A stretch of DNA of 64,000 nucleotides from the NCBI GenBank assembly GCA_031292275.1, contig JARLHL010000047.1, forward strand, positions 46,713 through 110,712, given 5' to 3'. The notes under the pieces are model-generated. The model did no database searches and was not told where the DNA came from. It saw only the letters and a list, made by a program, of their open reading frames with translations. Positions 33,455 to 42,429 of this stretch are shown piece after piece. A program made the translations under genes and the position numbers. The DNA is from Desulfocapsaceae bacterium. GTDB taxonomy: Bacteria > Desulfobacterota > Desulfobulbia > Desulfobulbales > Desulfocapsaceae. The first letter of the stretch is position 1; every line of letters starts with the position of its first letter.

Positions 33455-34924
33455 GTGAGGGTGCATGAAAGGATGCTGATTGATCAGGACAAGGCCAAAC
33501 CCAGGCGGGTTCTCATCGTGGATGATGAGCCGGACATGCAGCTCCTTCTGGCCAAAATCCTGGTCAAAAAGGGCGGCTATCAGGTCCTGCAGGCCGATTC
33601 CGGTGAAAAGGGCCTGGAGATTGTCAGATCCTGGCAGCCGGCAGTGGTCCTGACCGACGTCAAGATGCCGGGTATGGATGGACTGGAGTTTTTCGGACGG
33701 CTGCAGGAAATCGATCCCACCATAACCACTATCATCATGACGGGGTATGGGACCGTCGAGATGGCCGTTCAGACCCTGAAAAACGGCGTCTACGATTTTT
33801 TTCAGAAGCCGTTTGACAATGACCAGATTCTGCATGCCCTGGCCAGGGCCATGGAGCGGACGCAACTGCTGCGGGAAAAAAAGGAGTTTGAGGAACTCCG
33901 TCATTTACTCCCCGAGGCTCAAAATTCCTTTGGCTTTATTGGAAATTCACCGCGATTGCTGCAGGTCCTGGATCTCCTCAGGCGCCTTGCCCCCAGCAAT
34001 ATGACCGTGCTGATCCGCGGTGAGTCGGGGACGGGAAAAGAGCTTGCCGCCAGAGCCCTGCATGCCATGTCCAGCCGGGCCGGCAAGCGAATGGTGACGG
34101 TTAATTGCCCGGCCCTGCCCGAACATATTCTTGAAAGTGAACTTTTCGGCTATTGTAAAGGGGCATTTACAGGGGCCGAGAGAGATAAGGATGGCCTGTT
34201 CATCGAGGCCAACCACTCCACTATCCTGCTGGACGAGGTCGCTGATATCCCCGTCTCGATCCAGACCAAACTCCTGCGGGTCCTGCAGGAAAAGGAGATA
34301 CAGCCTCTGGGGCAGACCAAGACCTATGCCGTCGATGTCCGGGTCGTGGCTTCCACCAATCAGGATATCGAGAAGAAAATCGTCCGGGGCGAATTCCGCG
34401 AGGATCTGTTCTACCGTTTGAATGTGATGACGGTCAACATGCCGAACCTTGAGGAAACGCAATCTGATATCCCCATGCTTATCCACCATTTCCTGAAAAA
34501 ATACCGCCAGGAGTATAGTCGGCCCGAACTGGAGTTTTCCGAAAAAGCCATTCAGCTGCTTTTGCATCGGCCGTGGCGGGGAAACGTCCGCGAACTGCAG
34601 AATACGATTAACCGAGCTGCCCTTCTCTGCAGCGGCAACAGGATTGAAGTGAAGGATCTGATGCTTGAGGCCCAGGACCGGAGTCCGGTCAGGATCCAGT
34701 CCGGGGGCTTTTTCGATCAATTGCAGCATCTCGATTATGCCGGAGCCAAGGAGGCGGTTCTGAAGGAGTTCAGCGAATCCTACCTCCGCTCGGCCCTCGC
34801 TCTGGCCCAGGGCAATATCTCCATGGCGGCAAAGGCCTGCGGCATGGAGCGCCAGGCCCTGCAACGGCTTCTGCGCAGATATCGCATCTCTGCTCCCCCT
34901 TCCCGATCCCCGGGTGAAGACTGA
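33455..34924 (+). CDS. NtrC-family sigma-54-dependent response regulator
   Basis: 489 residues from a GTG at 33455 (an ATG at 33473 is an alternative). The receiver domain has VDDEPD, Asp in VVLTDVKMPGMDG and KPF. The AAA+ domain has Walker A GESGTGKE, the sigma-54-contacting GAFTGA, Walker B LLDEVADIP and the arginine finger region. A Fis-type helix-turn-helix ends the protein (GNISMAAKACGMERQALQRL). A dyad in the 320 bases downstream is spaced from a -24/-12 promoter as an enhancer would be, suggesting that it activates the next operon. It is divergent from the EINDLL protein gene. Confidence 0.93.
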   Translation: MRVHERMLIDQDKAKPRRVLIVDDEPDMQLLLAKILVKKGGYQVLQADSGEKGLEIVRSWQPAVVLTDVKMPGMDGLEFFGRLQEIDPTITTIIMTGYGTVEMAVQTLKNGVYDFFQKPFDNDQILHALARAMERTQLLREKKEFEELRHLLPEAQNSFGFIGNSPRLLQVLDLLRRLAPSNMTVLIRGESGTGKELAARALHAMSSRAGKRMVTVNCPALPEHILESELFGYCKGAFTGAERDKDGLFIEANHSTILLDEVADIPVSIQTKLLRVLQEKEIQPLGQTKTYAVDVRVVASTNQDIEKKIVRGEFREDLFYRLNVMTVNMPNLEETQSDIPMLIHHFLKKYRQEYSRPELEFSEKAIQLLLHRPWRGNVRELQNTINRAALLCSGNRIEVKDLMLEAQDRSPVRIQSGGFFDQLQHLDYAGAKEAVLKEFSESYLRSALALAQGNISMAAKACGMERQALQRLLRRYRISAPPSRSPGED

Positions 34925-34965
34925 ATCGGTCTTCTTCCTTTCCCTCCTGCGGATCCGTTTGACTG

Positions 34966-34985
34966 GTGCATCAAAAATGATGCAC
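34966..34985. promoter_or_regulatory. Enhancer-like dyad for an NtrC-family activator
   Basis: A perfect 8-bp inverted repeat GTGCATCA-AAAA-TGATGCAC begins 42 bases after the regulator stop. TGCA-centred dyads of this size are typical of NtrC-class upstream activator sites. It lies about 150 bases before the -12 element at 35128. It could alternatively be a weak terminator hairpin, but no T-run follows. A second small dyad, AACGA-N6-TCGTT, lies at 35044-35059. Confidence 0.6.
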
Positions 34986-35114
34986 TGCCGTAATTATGTT
35001 GCGGTCACCAGCGCCCGGGACAAGGCTGGATTTGTCGGCGTGCAACGAATTAAATCGTTTTATTCCAATATGTAATGAATATATTCCGTGGTTTTTTTGT
35101 CCTGCGGCTGATTG

Positions 35115-35130
35115 TGGTATCGATTCTGCA
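35115..35130 (+). promoter_or_regulatory. Candidate sigma-54 (-24/-12) promoter
   Basis: TGGTATCGATTCTGCA has GG at 35116-35117 and GC at 35128-35129, the invariant GG-N10-GC spacing, with TGG and TGCA agreeing with the consensus TGGCACG-N4-TTGCA. It is 115 bases before the first gene of the membrane-kinase/oxidoreductase operon and downstream of an NtrC-type gene and dyad. The -24 box is only a partial match. Confidence 0.55.
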
Positions 35131-35244
35131 AGACATTTGACTGATATCCGGCGCTGTACGGATACGCAAAGGGTTTTCTCTTTCTCTGCGGATCCGGCCT
35201 CTTGAGCAGAGACCGGTAACGACTATGGCGGACCACAGATAAAC

Positions 35245-35715
35245 ATGAAAAAAACGACGCTGTACAGAGCGCTTGCACTTACTCTGCCCTTCCTGGCCGT
35301 CCTGCTTTGCCGGGAGGCTTTTGCCCTGCAGACCCATGGCGGCGGAGAGGGAATGGTGGTGCATCAGCTTGCGCATATCCAGTATTTCGGCGCTCTGGGC
35401 TATCTCCTCTGGGATATACGCAGGAGTGCCTTTGTCGGGGTGGGCTGGCGGTATCTGCAGAAATTCTGCCTGCTGCTGATGATCTGGAACGCTGTTGCCT
35501 TCATCGGCCATTTTTCACAGCTGTTCCTGGCCCAGGAGGCCATCGATACCAGCGACGGCTATCTGTACGCACTGCTGCAGGCGCCGATAACAGTCGGGAA
35601 ACTGATCTTTTACATCACTGCCCTTGATCATCTGGTCTGCGCGCCGGCCCTGTTTTTTCTCTTTCTCGCCATGCGCTCCTTCTACCGCTCCACAGACGAA
35701 ACGGAGGACCGCTGA
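35245..35715 (+). CDS. Membrane protein, first gene of the sensor/oxidoreductase operon
   Basis: 156 residues. A signal-like N-terminus (TLYRALALTLPFLAVLLCRE-AFA) precedes about four hydrophobic segments (YFGALGYLLWDI, YLQKFCLLLMIWNAVAFIGH, ITVGKLIFYITALDHLV, CAPALFFLFLAM). Several histidines (THGGGEGMVVHQLAHIQY, GHFSQ, LDHL) lie at membrane edges and could bind metal or haem; this is speculative. No family recognised. Its stop shares a base with the start of the kinase gene (TGATG), suggesting that the two proteins work together, perhaps as a sensory input subunit. Confidence 0.75.
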   Translation: MKKTTLYRALALTLPFLAVLLCREAFALQTHGGGEGMVVHQLAHIQYFGALGYLLWDIRRSAFVGVGWRYLQKFCLLLMIWNAVAFIGHFSQLFLAQEAIDTSDGYLYALLQAPITVGKLIFYITALDHLVCAPALFFLFLAMRSFYRSTDETEDR

Positions 35716-37325
35716 TGGACGGCATTTTATTCCTTCCGGCCATTGCCCTGGATATTGTCGGCTCTTCCGCCAATATCGTCTTCTCGTTTCTGGCCTGGCG
35801 TTATGCCCGTCTGCTCTCGCGCCGGCAACCCGACAACTTTGTCTGGGGATATCTGTACTATGTCACCTTTGCCATAGCCGCCTTCGCCATCTCCAGAGCG
35901 GTTGGCCATCTGGTGAAACAGTTCCTGCTGATCGCCAACCTTCCGGATGCATGGGCGGCCATTTCTTCCTACTCGGGGGCGGGCAATACCCTGTTCATGG
36001 TCTCGGTTGCCGCGGTGATGATCTTCTATCACAAAGGCGTTCAGGCCTACGAGGTTCTTGAGCATGAGGCGGGGAAACTGAAGATCGCCAACCGGAATCT
36101 GGGTACGGCGGCCAGGGAGCTGCGCGACCTCAACCAGACCCTGGAACAGAAGGTCGAGGCTCGGACCGAGGAGTTGTCCCGGTCGGAAAGAAAATTCCGC
36201 CATCTGTTTTCTGCTTCGAAAGATATGGTTTTCTTTAGCGATGCCGGCAACCGGCTGGTGGATATGAATGATTCGGGCTTCGAGATGCTGGGTTACAGCA
36301 GGGAAGAGACGGCAGGGCTGCATCTCTCCCAGCTGTTTTCCGATCCCGGCGATGTAGGTATGTTCAGCCGGATGCTGGCCAGGGACGGGTATATAAAAGA
36401 CATGAATCTGGTCTTTGCCAGAAAGGACGGTACGGTGATTACGGTGCTGCTCTCGGCCACGGCTCTCTTCGGGGAGGGCCGTGAGATGCTGGGTTCCGAG
36501 GTCATCGCCAAGGATCTCACCAGGGTGAAGATCATGATGGAACAGCTGGCCGCCAGCGAGAAAATGGCCTCGGTGGGGCAGATGGCGGCAGGCGTCGCCC
36601 ATGAGATTAACACACCGCTGGGAATCATCCTCGGCTACGCGCAGCTGATGATGGATGAGTTTACTCAGGGCAGTGAGCCATACCAGAACCTGCAGGTAAT
36701 CGAGCGGCAGACCAAGGCCAGCCGGAAAATCGTGGCCGATCTGCTCAAATTCTCCCGGATGTCGGTGAGCACACGGGAGGAGGTCAACCTTAATGAGATC
36801 CTGGTCGACGTGGTATCTGTGACCGAGCATTGCCTGGCGCTGAGCCACATCACCCTTCGGTTCGATCTTGAACAAAGTCTGCCCGTGATTACAGGGGACC
36901 CCGAAAAGCTCAGACAGGTCTTTGTTAACCTCATCAATAACGCCCATTATGCCATGCAGGACATGGGGGGCGGGGAGCTCCTCATGCGGACGCGTTTTAA
37001 GGAGGGGAGCAGACCGGTGGTCATTGAGATCAGTGACACCGGCCATGGCATACCGGAAAAGGACCATGCCCGTATTTTTGATCCATTTTTTACGACCAAG
37101 CCCGTGGGGAAAGGAACCGGACTCGGGTTGTCGGTCTCCTACGGTATCGTTCATGAACATGGCGGCCTCATCGAGATTGAAAGTCCGGTCGGCGGTACTG
37201 GGTCGGGGACGGTGCCGGGAACGCTTTTCCGGATCAGGTTTCCCTTGAGAGGAAAGATAGGCAAGGAAGAACAGGCAGAGGGGACACGCCCGCTGCTAGA
37301 AAATAATGGAGGAAACAATGGCTGA
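35715..37325 (+). CDS. Membrane PAS-domain sensor histidine kinase
   Basis: 536 residues. Three to four N-terminal membrane helices (ILFLPAIALDIVGSSANIVF ... AAISSYSGAGNTLFMVSVAA) precede a coiled coil (residues about 115-155) and a PAS domain (about 160-275). HisKA has its phosphoacceptor His in AAGVAHEINTPLG. HATPase has N box NLINNAHYAM, G1 DTGHGIPEKD, F box IFDPFFTTK and G2 GTGLGLSVSYG. All catalytic boxes are intact. Its start overlaps the membrane protein upstream and its end overlaps the receiver gene by eight bases. It may phosphorylate that receiver, the NtrC-type regulator, and possibly the ATPase-less phosphoacceptor protein at 40.7 kb. Confidence 0.92.
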   Translation: MDGILFLPAIALDIVGSSANIVFSFLAWRYARLLSRRQPDNFVWGYLYYVTFAIAAFAISRAVGHLVKQFLLIANLPDAWAAISSYSGAGNTLFMVSVAAVMIFYHKGVQAYEVLEHEAGKLKIANRNLGTAARELRDLNQTLEQKVEARTEELSRSERKFRHLFSASKDMVFFSDAGNRLVDMNDSGFEMLGYSREETAGLHLSQLFSDPGDVGMFSRMLARDGYIKDMNLVFARKDGTVITVLLSATALFGEGREMLGSEVIAKDLTRVKIMMEQLAASEKMASVGQMAAGVAHEINTPLGIILGYAQLMMDEFTQGSEPYQNLQVIERQTKASRKIVADLLKFSRMSVSTREEVNLNEILVDVVSVTEHCLALSHITLRFDLEQSLPVITGDPEKLRQVFVNLINNAHYAMQDMGGGELLMRTRFKEGSRPVVIEISDTGHGIPEKDHARIFDPFFTTKPVGKGTGLGLSVSYGIVHEHGGLIEIESPVGGTGSGTVPGTLFRIRFPLRGKIGKEEQAEGTRPLLENNGGNNG

Positions 37326-37704
37326 AATTCTTGTTCTCGACGATGTCCTCGATGCAGCAGTTCTTATTGAGAAGATCCTTGCGAAAAAGGGTCACAAGGT
37401 CCACACCTTCACGGAAGAGGAGGAGGCTCTGGCCTTCGCCGGTTCAGCTGCGGTGGAACTGGCGGTGTTGGATATCAAACTGCAGAAAATGAGCGGAGTA
37501 CAGGTCCTGGCCCGGCTGAAGGAAATTCATCCGGAGATGCACGCCATCATGCTTACCGGTTTTCCGACTGTGGAGACGGCCCGGGAGGCGATCAGCTTGG
37601 GAGCAGATGAATACTGCGTCAAGCCTATAGACCGGCAGGAGCTTGAGGATAAGGTCGAAAGGGCCCTCAAGGGGAAGAATCGCAAAGGCGCACTCAATAT
37701 ATAG
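37318..37704 (+). CDS. Stand-alone receiver-domain response regulator
   Basis: 128 residues from the ATG at 37318, chosen because GGAGGAAAC sits just upstream. It is a CheY-like domain only: LDDVLD acidic patch, phosphoacceptor Asp in LAVLDIKLQKMSG, Thr in IMLTGFPT, and Lys in EYCVKPID. With no output domain it may act in a phosphorelay or by binding a partner protein. It lies inside the operon between the kinase and the oxidoreductase. Confidence 0.9.
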   Translation: MAEILVLDDVLDAAVLIEKILAKKGHKVHTFTEEEEALAFAGSAAVELAVLDIKLQKMSGVQVLARLKEIHPEMHAIMLTGFPTVETAREAISLGADEYCVKPIDRQELEDKVERALKGKNRKGALNI

Positions 37705-37799
37705 ACGTAAAATCCTTTGCCGGATGCCTTATGCAGAGGTGTATGGCAAAGGAAGAGTTGAAAACACGAAAAAAAATATGCCCGACGGTGAGGGGCGGA

Positions 37800-40649
37800 A
37801 TGGAGAATGCTATGGATAATCAGGAAATGAATCAGGCCCGCGCCCAATTCTATCGATTCCTTTCAGTCATGTTCCGGGATGAGATTTCCCTTGAGGTCTT
37901 TGAGAAGATGGTCGGGGCCGAGTTTCTCGACCGGTTGCTCGAACTCCAGGAGTGTTGCAGCATCCAGGAGTTCTGCTCCGGGCTCGGCAGGATTACTTCC
38001 TACCTGAAAGGCAGGAGCGTCCGGGAGGCTTATCATGAGCTGCGTTGGGACTATGCCGAACTCTTTTTAAATGCCGGCGGCAATCCGGCCTTTCCCTACG
38101 AATCCTGCTATCAGACCCGTGAACCGCTGGTGATGCAGGAAGCCGTAACGTCGGTTCGTGCGGCTTTTCGTGATGCCGGGCTCTGCAAGAACGGGGATTA
38201 TGCCGAGCTCGACGACCACATTGCCGTCGAGCTCGAATTCATGCGCTGCCTGATAGAAAGAGAGGTGTCGGATACGGTTCAATTCGATTTTCTCCGCGAT
38301 CATCTGATGAGTTGGGTGGTCGATTTCTGTGCAGTCTTGAACGGGGCGACGACCAATGATTTTTATCGTGGCCTGGCAGAATTGATTATGAGCTTCCTCT
38401 TCAACGAACGGATGTACTACTTTGCCCGTTTATCGCAGTTGGAGACCAGCCCGGTCTATGACAATCTCATGGGGAAGATGAGCTCGGCCATCGGCAGTCT
38501 CGGGCTGGATGCAGCTTCAGATCTTCTCGTTGAGGAGGTAAAGCCCTCTGCGCCGGGTCGGTCGGTGAAGACTCACTGTTATATCTGCCTGGGGCTCTGC
38601 GGACAGGAGGTCTCGGTTAAGGATGAACGTATTACAGGATGCAAGGGATTGTCAGGAGATCCCAAAGGAGGCGGCCGACTCTGTATCAAGGGGGCCAATG
38701 CCCACAATAACACGTATTCGGCCTATCGGCTGAAATCACCGCTGATCAAGGAAGACGGCCGGTTCCGCAAGGCCTCCTGGCAGGAGGCTCTCGAAGTGAC
38801 CGCCGACAGGCTTATGGCGCTGGACCCCGAGACCGTTGCCTTTCACCGTGGCAACGACTTCAACGCCTGGTGTCATGAGGCGGTCATGACCGCTTACGGG
38901 ACTCCCCATAAGACCACGCATCGGCAGATGTGCGATAACCCGGCCCGGATGGCCAATGAGAAGTGCTTCAGTGAAAAGAGGCCGTGGATTGATTACGCCA
39001 ATTCCGATTTCATACTGCTTTTCGGTATGAACGAATTGAATACCTCCGCTGGCCAGCGTAAAGTGGGATTGCTGAAGAAGGCCGTCAAAGACGGGGCCAA
39101 ATTAGTGGTAGTTGATCCCAGGCGCTGCGAATCCGCGGAACTGGCCACGGAATGGGTGTCGATCAGGCCGGGGACCGATGGGGCTATGGCCATGGGTATG
39201 TGTCATGTGATCGTCAGTGAGAATCTCTATGATCATGATTTCGTCGATAACTGGACCTATGGATTCGAGGCCTTCAAAAAGCGTCTTATGGGTGAAGAGG
39301 ATGGCATTGTCCGGTCGTCCGCCTGGGCTGCTGCCATCTGCGGGGTACCGGCTGAAACCATTATGCGGCTGGCCCGCGAATTTGCGGCTGCAGCACCCCA
39401 TGCCGGGGCCAATTCCTGGACAGGTGTTGCCCAGGCTCCCAATACCGTACACGCTACCCAGGCCCTGATGGCCTTGAATGCCCTGCTGGGCTGTTTTGAC
39501 GCCCCCGGCGGCCCTGCGCTGGTGCGCAAATTCAAGCTGGCCTCGGCTTGGGACGATTCCCAGTCCAAGCCGCCCAACAATGCCTCCAAAACCAAACTCA
39601 ACAAAGGACTCCTCTGGAGTGGTTGGATTCCGGCTTATTTCGAGGAGGACGTGGATGCCGGCCGTCTGAAGGGGTTACTCTGTTACTTCGGCAACCCCGT
39701 TATGTCCTGCGGTTCCGAGCCCTCCATGAAGCGGGCCATGGAAAAGCTGGAATTTTCCTGCGCTATCGACTGTTTCATGACCAATACCACCTCCCTCTGC
39801 GATGTTATCCTGCCCGACTGCACTTACCTGGAGCAGAGCCGGGTGGTGGCCGACTGGATGTATGAATCCTTCATCTCGCTGGGTCAGAAGGTCATTGAGC
39901 CGATGTATGAGTCATGGCCTGTGGTCAGGATCTTCTCTGAATTAGCCGCTCGCCTGGGCTTTGCCGAATTCTTCCCGTGGAAAAATGAGGACGAGTATCT
40001 GAACAGCCAACTGCGCAATCAGAAGATCAGCCTGGCCGAACTGAAGGAGAAGGGCTTCTTTGTTACCGATCAACAGGAGTTCTACAAATACAAGGACTGG
40101 GGCTCGATGAACCCCCCTGCAGGCTACGGTTCTTCGGGGAGCAGCAGCACAGGCAAGTACAACTTTATCAACCCGGTGGCTGAGCAGAAGGGTATAGATG
40201 GGCTTCCCGATTTTAAATCTCCCTATGCCGACTGGCCCGATTTGAAGCCGGACAGCGAGTTTCCGATGATCCTCGGCTACTTCCGGACCCTTGAACACGA
40301 GCACACCTCTACTCAGGCTAATATCGCCCTGATGAAACAGGGCGGGAGCAATCCTGTCTGGGTCAATTATCTGGATGCCAAAAGGCTGGGAATCAGTGAT
40401 GGCGATCAGGTGGTTGTCGCCTCACCCTGGGGCGAAGTGAAGACAAAAGCCAGGGTGACCTGGGATATCCATGAGGGTGTTTTGGCAGCGGCCGGGGGCT
40501 ATGGCGGGAAATTTGGTCTGGAGGGAGATCCCAAGTATTCATGGTTTTCCGGCTTCAACACCAATGTTCTTCTGCCGCCGAACGTAGCCTGCAAGTGGTC
40601 AGGTACACCGCCCTTGAAATACATCAAGACCAGGGTCAGCAGAGTCTGA
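37800..40649 (+). CDS. TorD-like chaperone fused to a molybdopterin oxidoreductase catalytic subunit
   Basis: 949 residues from the ATG at 37800 (GAGGGG 5 bases upstream; 37812 and 37731 are alternatives). Residues about 1-220 are an all-helical TorD/DmsD-type chaperone (QARAQFYRFLSVMFRDEISL ... YAELFLNAGGNPAFPYESCY; ELEFMRCLIERE). A linker leads to a complete bis-MGD oxidoreductase. Its 4Fe-4S motif is C260-x2-C263-x3-C267-x27-C295 (THCYICLGLCGQ ... GRLCIKG), followed by LKSPLI, and Cys378 (HRQMCDNPAR) is the probable Mo ligand. The C-terminal molybdopterin-dinucleotide domain follows (LEHEHTSTQANIALMKQG, DGDQVVVASPWGEVKTKARV). There is no Tat signal, so the enzyme should be cytoplasmic. Chaperone and client are normally separate proteins. 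Substrate unknown; the catalytic part resembles the PsrA/PhsA side of the family. Confidence 0.88.
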   Translation: MENAMDNQEMNQARAQFYRFLSVMFRDEISLEVFEKMVGAEFLDRLLELQECCSIQEFCSGLGRITSYLKGRSVREAYHELRWDYAELFLNAGGNPAFPYESCYQTREPLVMQEAVTSVRAAFRDAGLCKNGDYAELDDHIAVELEFMRCLIEREVSDTVQFDFLRDHLMSWVVDFCAVLNGATTNDFYRGLAELIMSFLFNERMYYFARLSQLETSPVYDNLMGKMSSAIGSLGLDAASDLLVEEVKPSAPGRSVKTHCYICLGLCGQEVSVKDERITGCKGLSGDPKGGGRLCIKGANAHNNTYSAYRLKSPLIKEDGRFRKASWQEALEVTADRLMALDPETVAFHRGNDFNAWCHEAVMTAYGTPHKTTHRQMCDNPARMANEKCFSEKRPWIDYANSDFILLFGMNELNTSAGQRKVGLLKKAVKDGAKLVVVDPRRCESAELATEWVSIRPGTDGAMAMGMCHVIVSENLYDHDFVDNWTYGFEAFKKRLMGEEDGIVRSSAWAAAICGVPAETIMRLAREFAAAAPHAGANSWTGVAQAPNTVHATQALMALNALLGCFDAPGGPALVRKFKLASAWDDSQSKPPNNASKTKLNKGLLWSGWIPAYFEEDVDAGRLKGLLCYFGNPVMSCGSEPSMKRAMEKLEFSCAIDCFMTNTTSLCDVILPDCTYLEQSRVVADWMYESFISLGQKVIEPMYESWPVVRIFSELAARLGFAEFFPWKNEDEYLNSQLRNQKISLAELKEKGFFVTDQQEFYKYKDWGSMNPPAGYGSSGSSSTGKYNFINPVAEQKGIDGLPDFKSPYADWPDLKPDSEFPMILGYFRTLEHEHTSTQANIALMKQGGSNPVWVNYLDAKRLGISDGDQVVVASPWGEVKTKARVTWDIHEGVLAAAGGYGGKFGLEGDPKYSWFSGFNTNVLLPPNVACKWSGTPPLKYIKTRVSRV

Positions 40650-40658
40650 GGTGAGCAG

Positions 40659-42329
40659 ATGGGGCAGCTGAAGCAAGGGTCAGGCGACACCCAGGACCGT
40701 CGGTACCTGGAGGTCTTCCGGCAGGTGACCAGGATGATCTCTATGGTAAGGGACCCGCAGCAGGTCATGGAGAATATCGTCCATAATCTTCCGGAACTCA
40801 TGGAGATAGACGCCTGCACCATCAGGTTGCTTGATCAGGCCACCGGCACCTTCGTGCTGGGGGCCGCCGCAGGCCTCAGCCCTGAGTATCTGGCACGGCC
40901 CGATGTCGATGCCCGCGAAACCATGGATATGGTGGCCTCGGGGCAGCCTGTTGCCACCATTGATGTCGCGGAGAGCGCACATCTGCCCTTTCGGGAAGCG
41001 GCCCTCCGCGAGGGCGTTCAGTCGGTGCTGACTTTGCCGATTGCCTTTCAGGATCGCGTCATCGGCATCATGCGTCTGCTCACCCGTTCTAAGAGGGCTT
41101 TCACCGAGCAGGAGATTTCCTTTTCTCTGGTATTGGCCGAACAGGCTGGGATCGCCATCTCCAATGGTGGAATGCTGAAACAGCTGGAGCGGCAGGTGAA
41201 TTTTCTGGGGGAGGTCCAGGTCATTTCCAGGCTGCTGGGATCGACTCTTGATCTCGATGTTGTCCTGCAGACCATTGTCGAGCGGCTGTCTGCGGGCATG
41301 CGGGCCCAGGGGTGTACCATACGTCTCCTGACCCCGCAGACCAACAGACTGGAGTTGGTAGCCTCTGTAGGCTTGTCCCGGGAGTATCTGCAGAGGGGTG
41401 AGGTTGTAGATGAAAAAAATACTATCCGGGCCTTGCAGGGAGAGCCGGTTGCAATCTCCAATGTCCTTGAAGATGACCGGGTCATTTACAAGAACCACAT
41501 GGAAAGGGAAGGTATCAAGTCTCTCCTGGCTGTGCCCATCAAGGCGAAGGATGAGGTGATCGGCATAATCAGAATCCTGGCCCGGGAGCACCGTTCCTTC
41601 AGCAGGGCCGAGATCAATTTCTCCATGGCGGTGGCCGAAGTGGGTGGTGCGGCGATCGCCAATGCCCGCACGTATCGGAAGATCACCCTACTCTTCAATC
41701 ATATTGAGGAACAGGAAGTTTTTCTTGCCAATATTCTGGACTGTATCAGCCATCAGCTGCTGGTGATCGATAGGAACCGACGCGTGGCCATGGCCAACCG
41801 GGCCTTCCTGCAGATCCGGGGCAAGAAGGAATCGGAGGTCTTGGGTATGGATTATGGCAGGCTGCATCATTCGGAGAACTGTTGGGATTACGGTCATCTA
41901 GACCAGGTACTGAGTACCGGGCAGATGGCGACGGTTGTTCGGGAAGTGGTGGAGGAGGACGGTCCCCACTGGTATGAACGAACTGCAACACCCATGATCA
42001 ATGAAGCCGGGGAAACGGAGTTTGTAATCGAGATTATTCGTGATCTGACTGCTCAGCGAAGGCTTGAGCAGGAATCGATCGAACGGAGCAAACTCGAAGG
42101 TATTATCGAGATGGCAGGAGCTGTTGCCCACGAGATCAGCTCACCACTTTTCGCGGCGCTGGGCTCCGCCCAACTCCTCGAGGTTGATCGGCACGGGCAG
42201 GGGCTGGAGGAAATCGGGATGATCATACGCAATCTCAAAGCAATCAGTAAATTGACCGCGAAAATGGCGGAAATGACAGGCTACAGCAGTCGGGCCTATG
42301 TGGGCGGCAGACGAATTGTTTCCCTTTAG
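40659..42329 (+). CDS. GAF-GAF-PAS protein ending in a HisKA phosphoacceptor helix without an ATPase domain
   Basis: 556 residues; GAGGTGAGCAG precedes the ATG, 9 bases after the oxidoreductase stop. Two GAF domains (residues about 15-175 and 185-345) show parallel motifs (SVLTLPIAFQDRVIGIMRLL and SLLAVPIKAKDEVIGIIRIL). A PAS domain spans about 355-465. A HisKA-like helix has the His in GAVAHEISSPLFAALG. The protein stops about 60 residues later, with no N, G1, F or G2 box. The gene is not visibly frameshifted: the stop is followed by the leader of the next gene. It could be phosphorylated in trans by the upstream kinase, or act as a dimerising sensor. Confidence 0.88.
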   Translation: MGQLKQGSGDTQDRRYLEVFRQVTRMISMVRDPQQVMENIVHNLPELMEIDACTIRLLDQATGTFVLGAAAGLSPEYLARPDVDARETMDMVASGQPVATIDVAESAHLPFREAALREGVQSVLTLPIAFQDRVIGIMRLLTRSKRAFTEQEISFSLVLAEQAGIAISNGGMLKQLERQVNFLGEVQVISRLLGSTLDLDVVLQTIVERLSAGMRAQGCTIRLLTPQTNRLELVASVGLSREYLQRGEVVDEKNTIRALQGEPVAISNVLEDDRVIYKNHMEREGIKSLLAVPIKAKDEVIGIIRILAREHRSFSRAEINFSMAVAEVGGAAIANARTYRKITLLFNHIEEQEVFLANILDCISHQLLVIDRNRRVAMANRAFLQIRGKKESEVLGMDYGRLHHSENCWDYGHLDQVLSTGQMATVVREVVEEDGPHWYERTATPMINEAGETEFVIEIIRDLTAQRRLEQESIERSKLEGIIEMAGAVAHEISSPLFAALGSAQLLEVDRHGQGLEEIGMIIRNLKAISKLTAKMAEMTGYSSRAYVGGRRIVSL

Positions 42330-42362
42330 GTCTGTTGAATGATTTGTTTTTTCCTGTCGGGC

Positions 42363-42385
42363 CACCGCTTGAAAAGCGGCGGGCC
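42363..42385 (+). other. Small hairpin ahead of the split TSUP genes
   Basis: CCGCTT-GAAA-AGCGG, a perfect short stem, lies in the 100-base gap between the GAF/HisKA gene and the TSUP pair. No T-run follows, so it may be an mRNA processing or stability element rather than a terminator. Confidence 0.35.
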
Positions 42386-42429
42386 TCACCTCGGAAGGAT
42401 GACCTGTAATACTATAAAAAGGAGATGAA

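Noticed and set aside
33350..33904. Upstream extension of the EINDLL protein to 315 residues
   Set aside because: The added part is antisense to the receiver domain of the NtrC-type regulator and has no family features.
35026..35045. Alternative -24/-12 promoter at GCTGGATTTG...GTGCAA
   Set aside because: The GG to GC spacing is 12, not 10.
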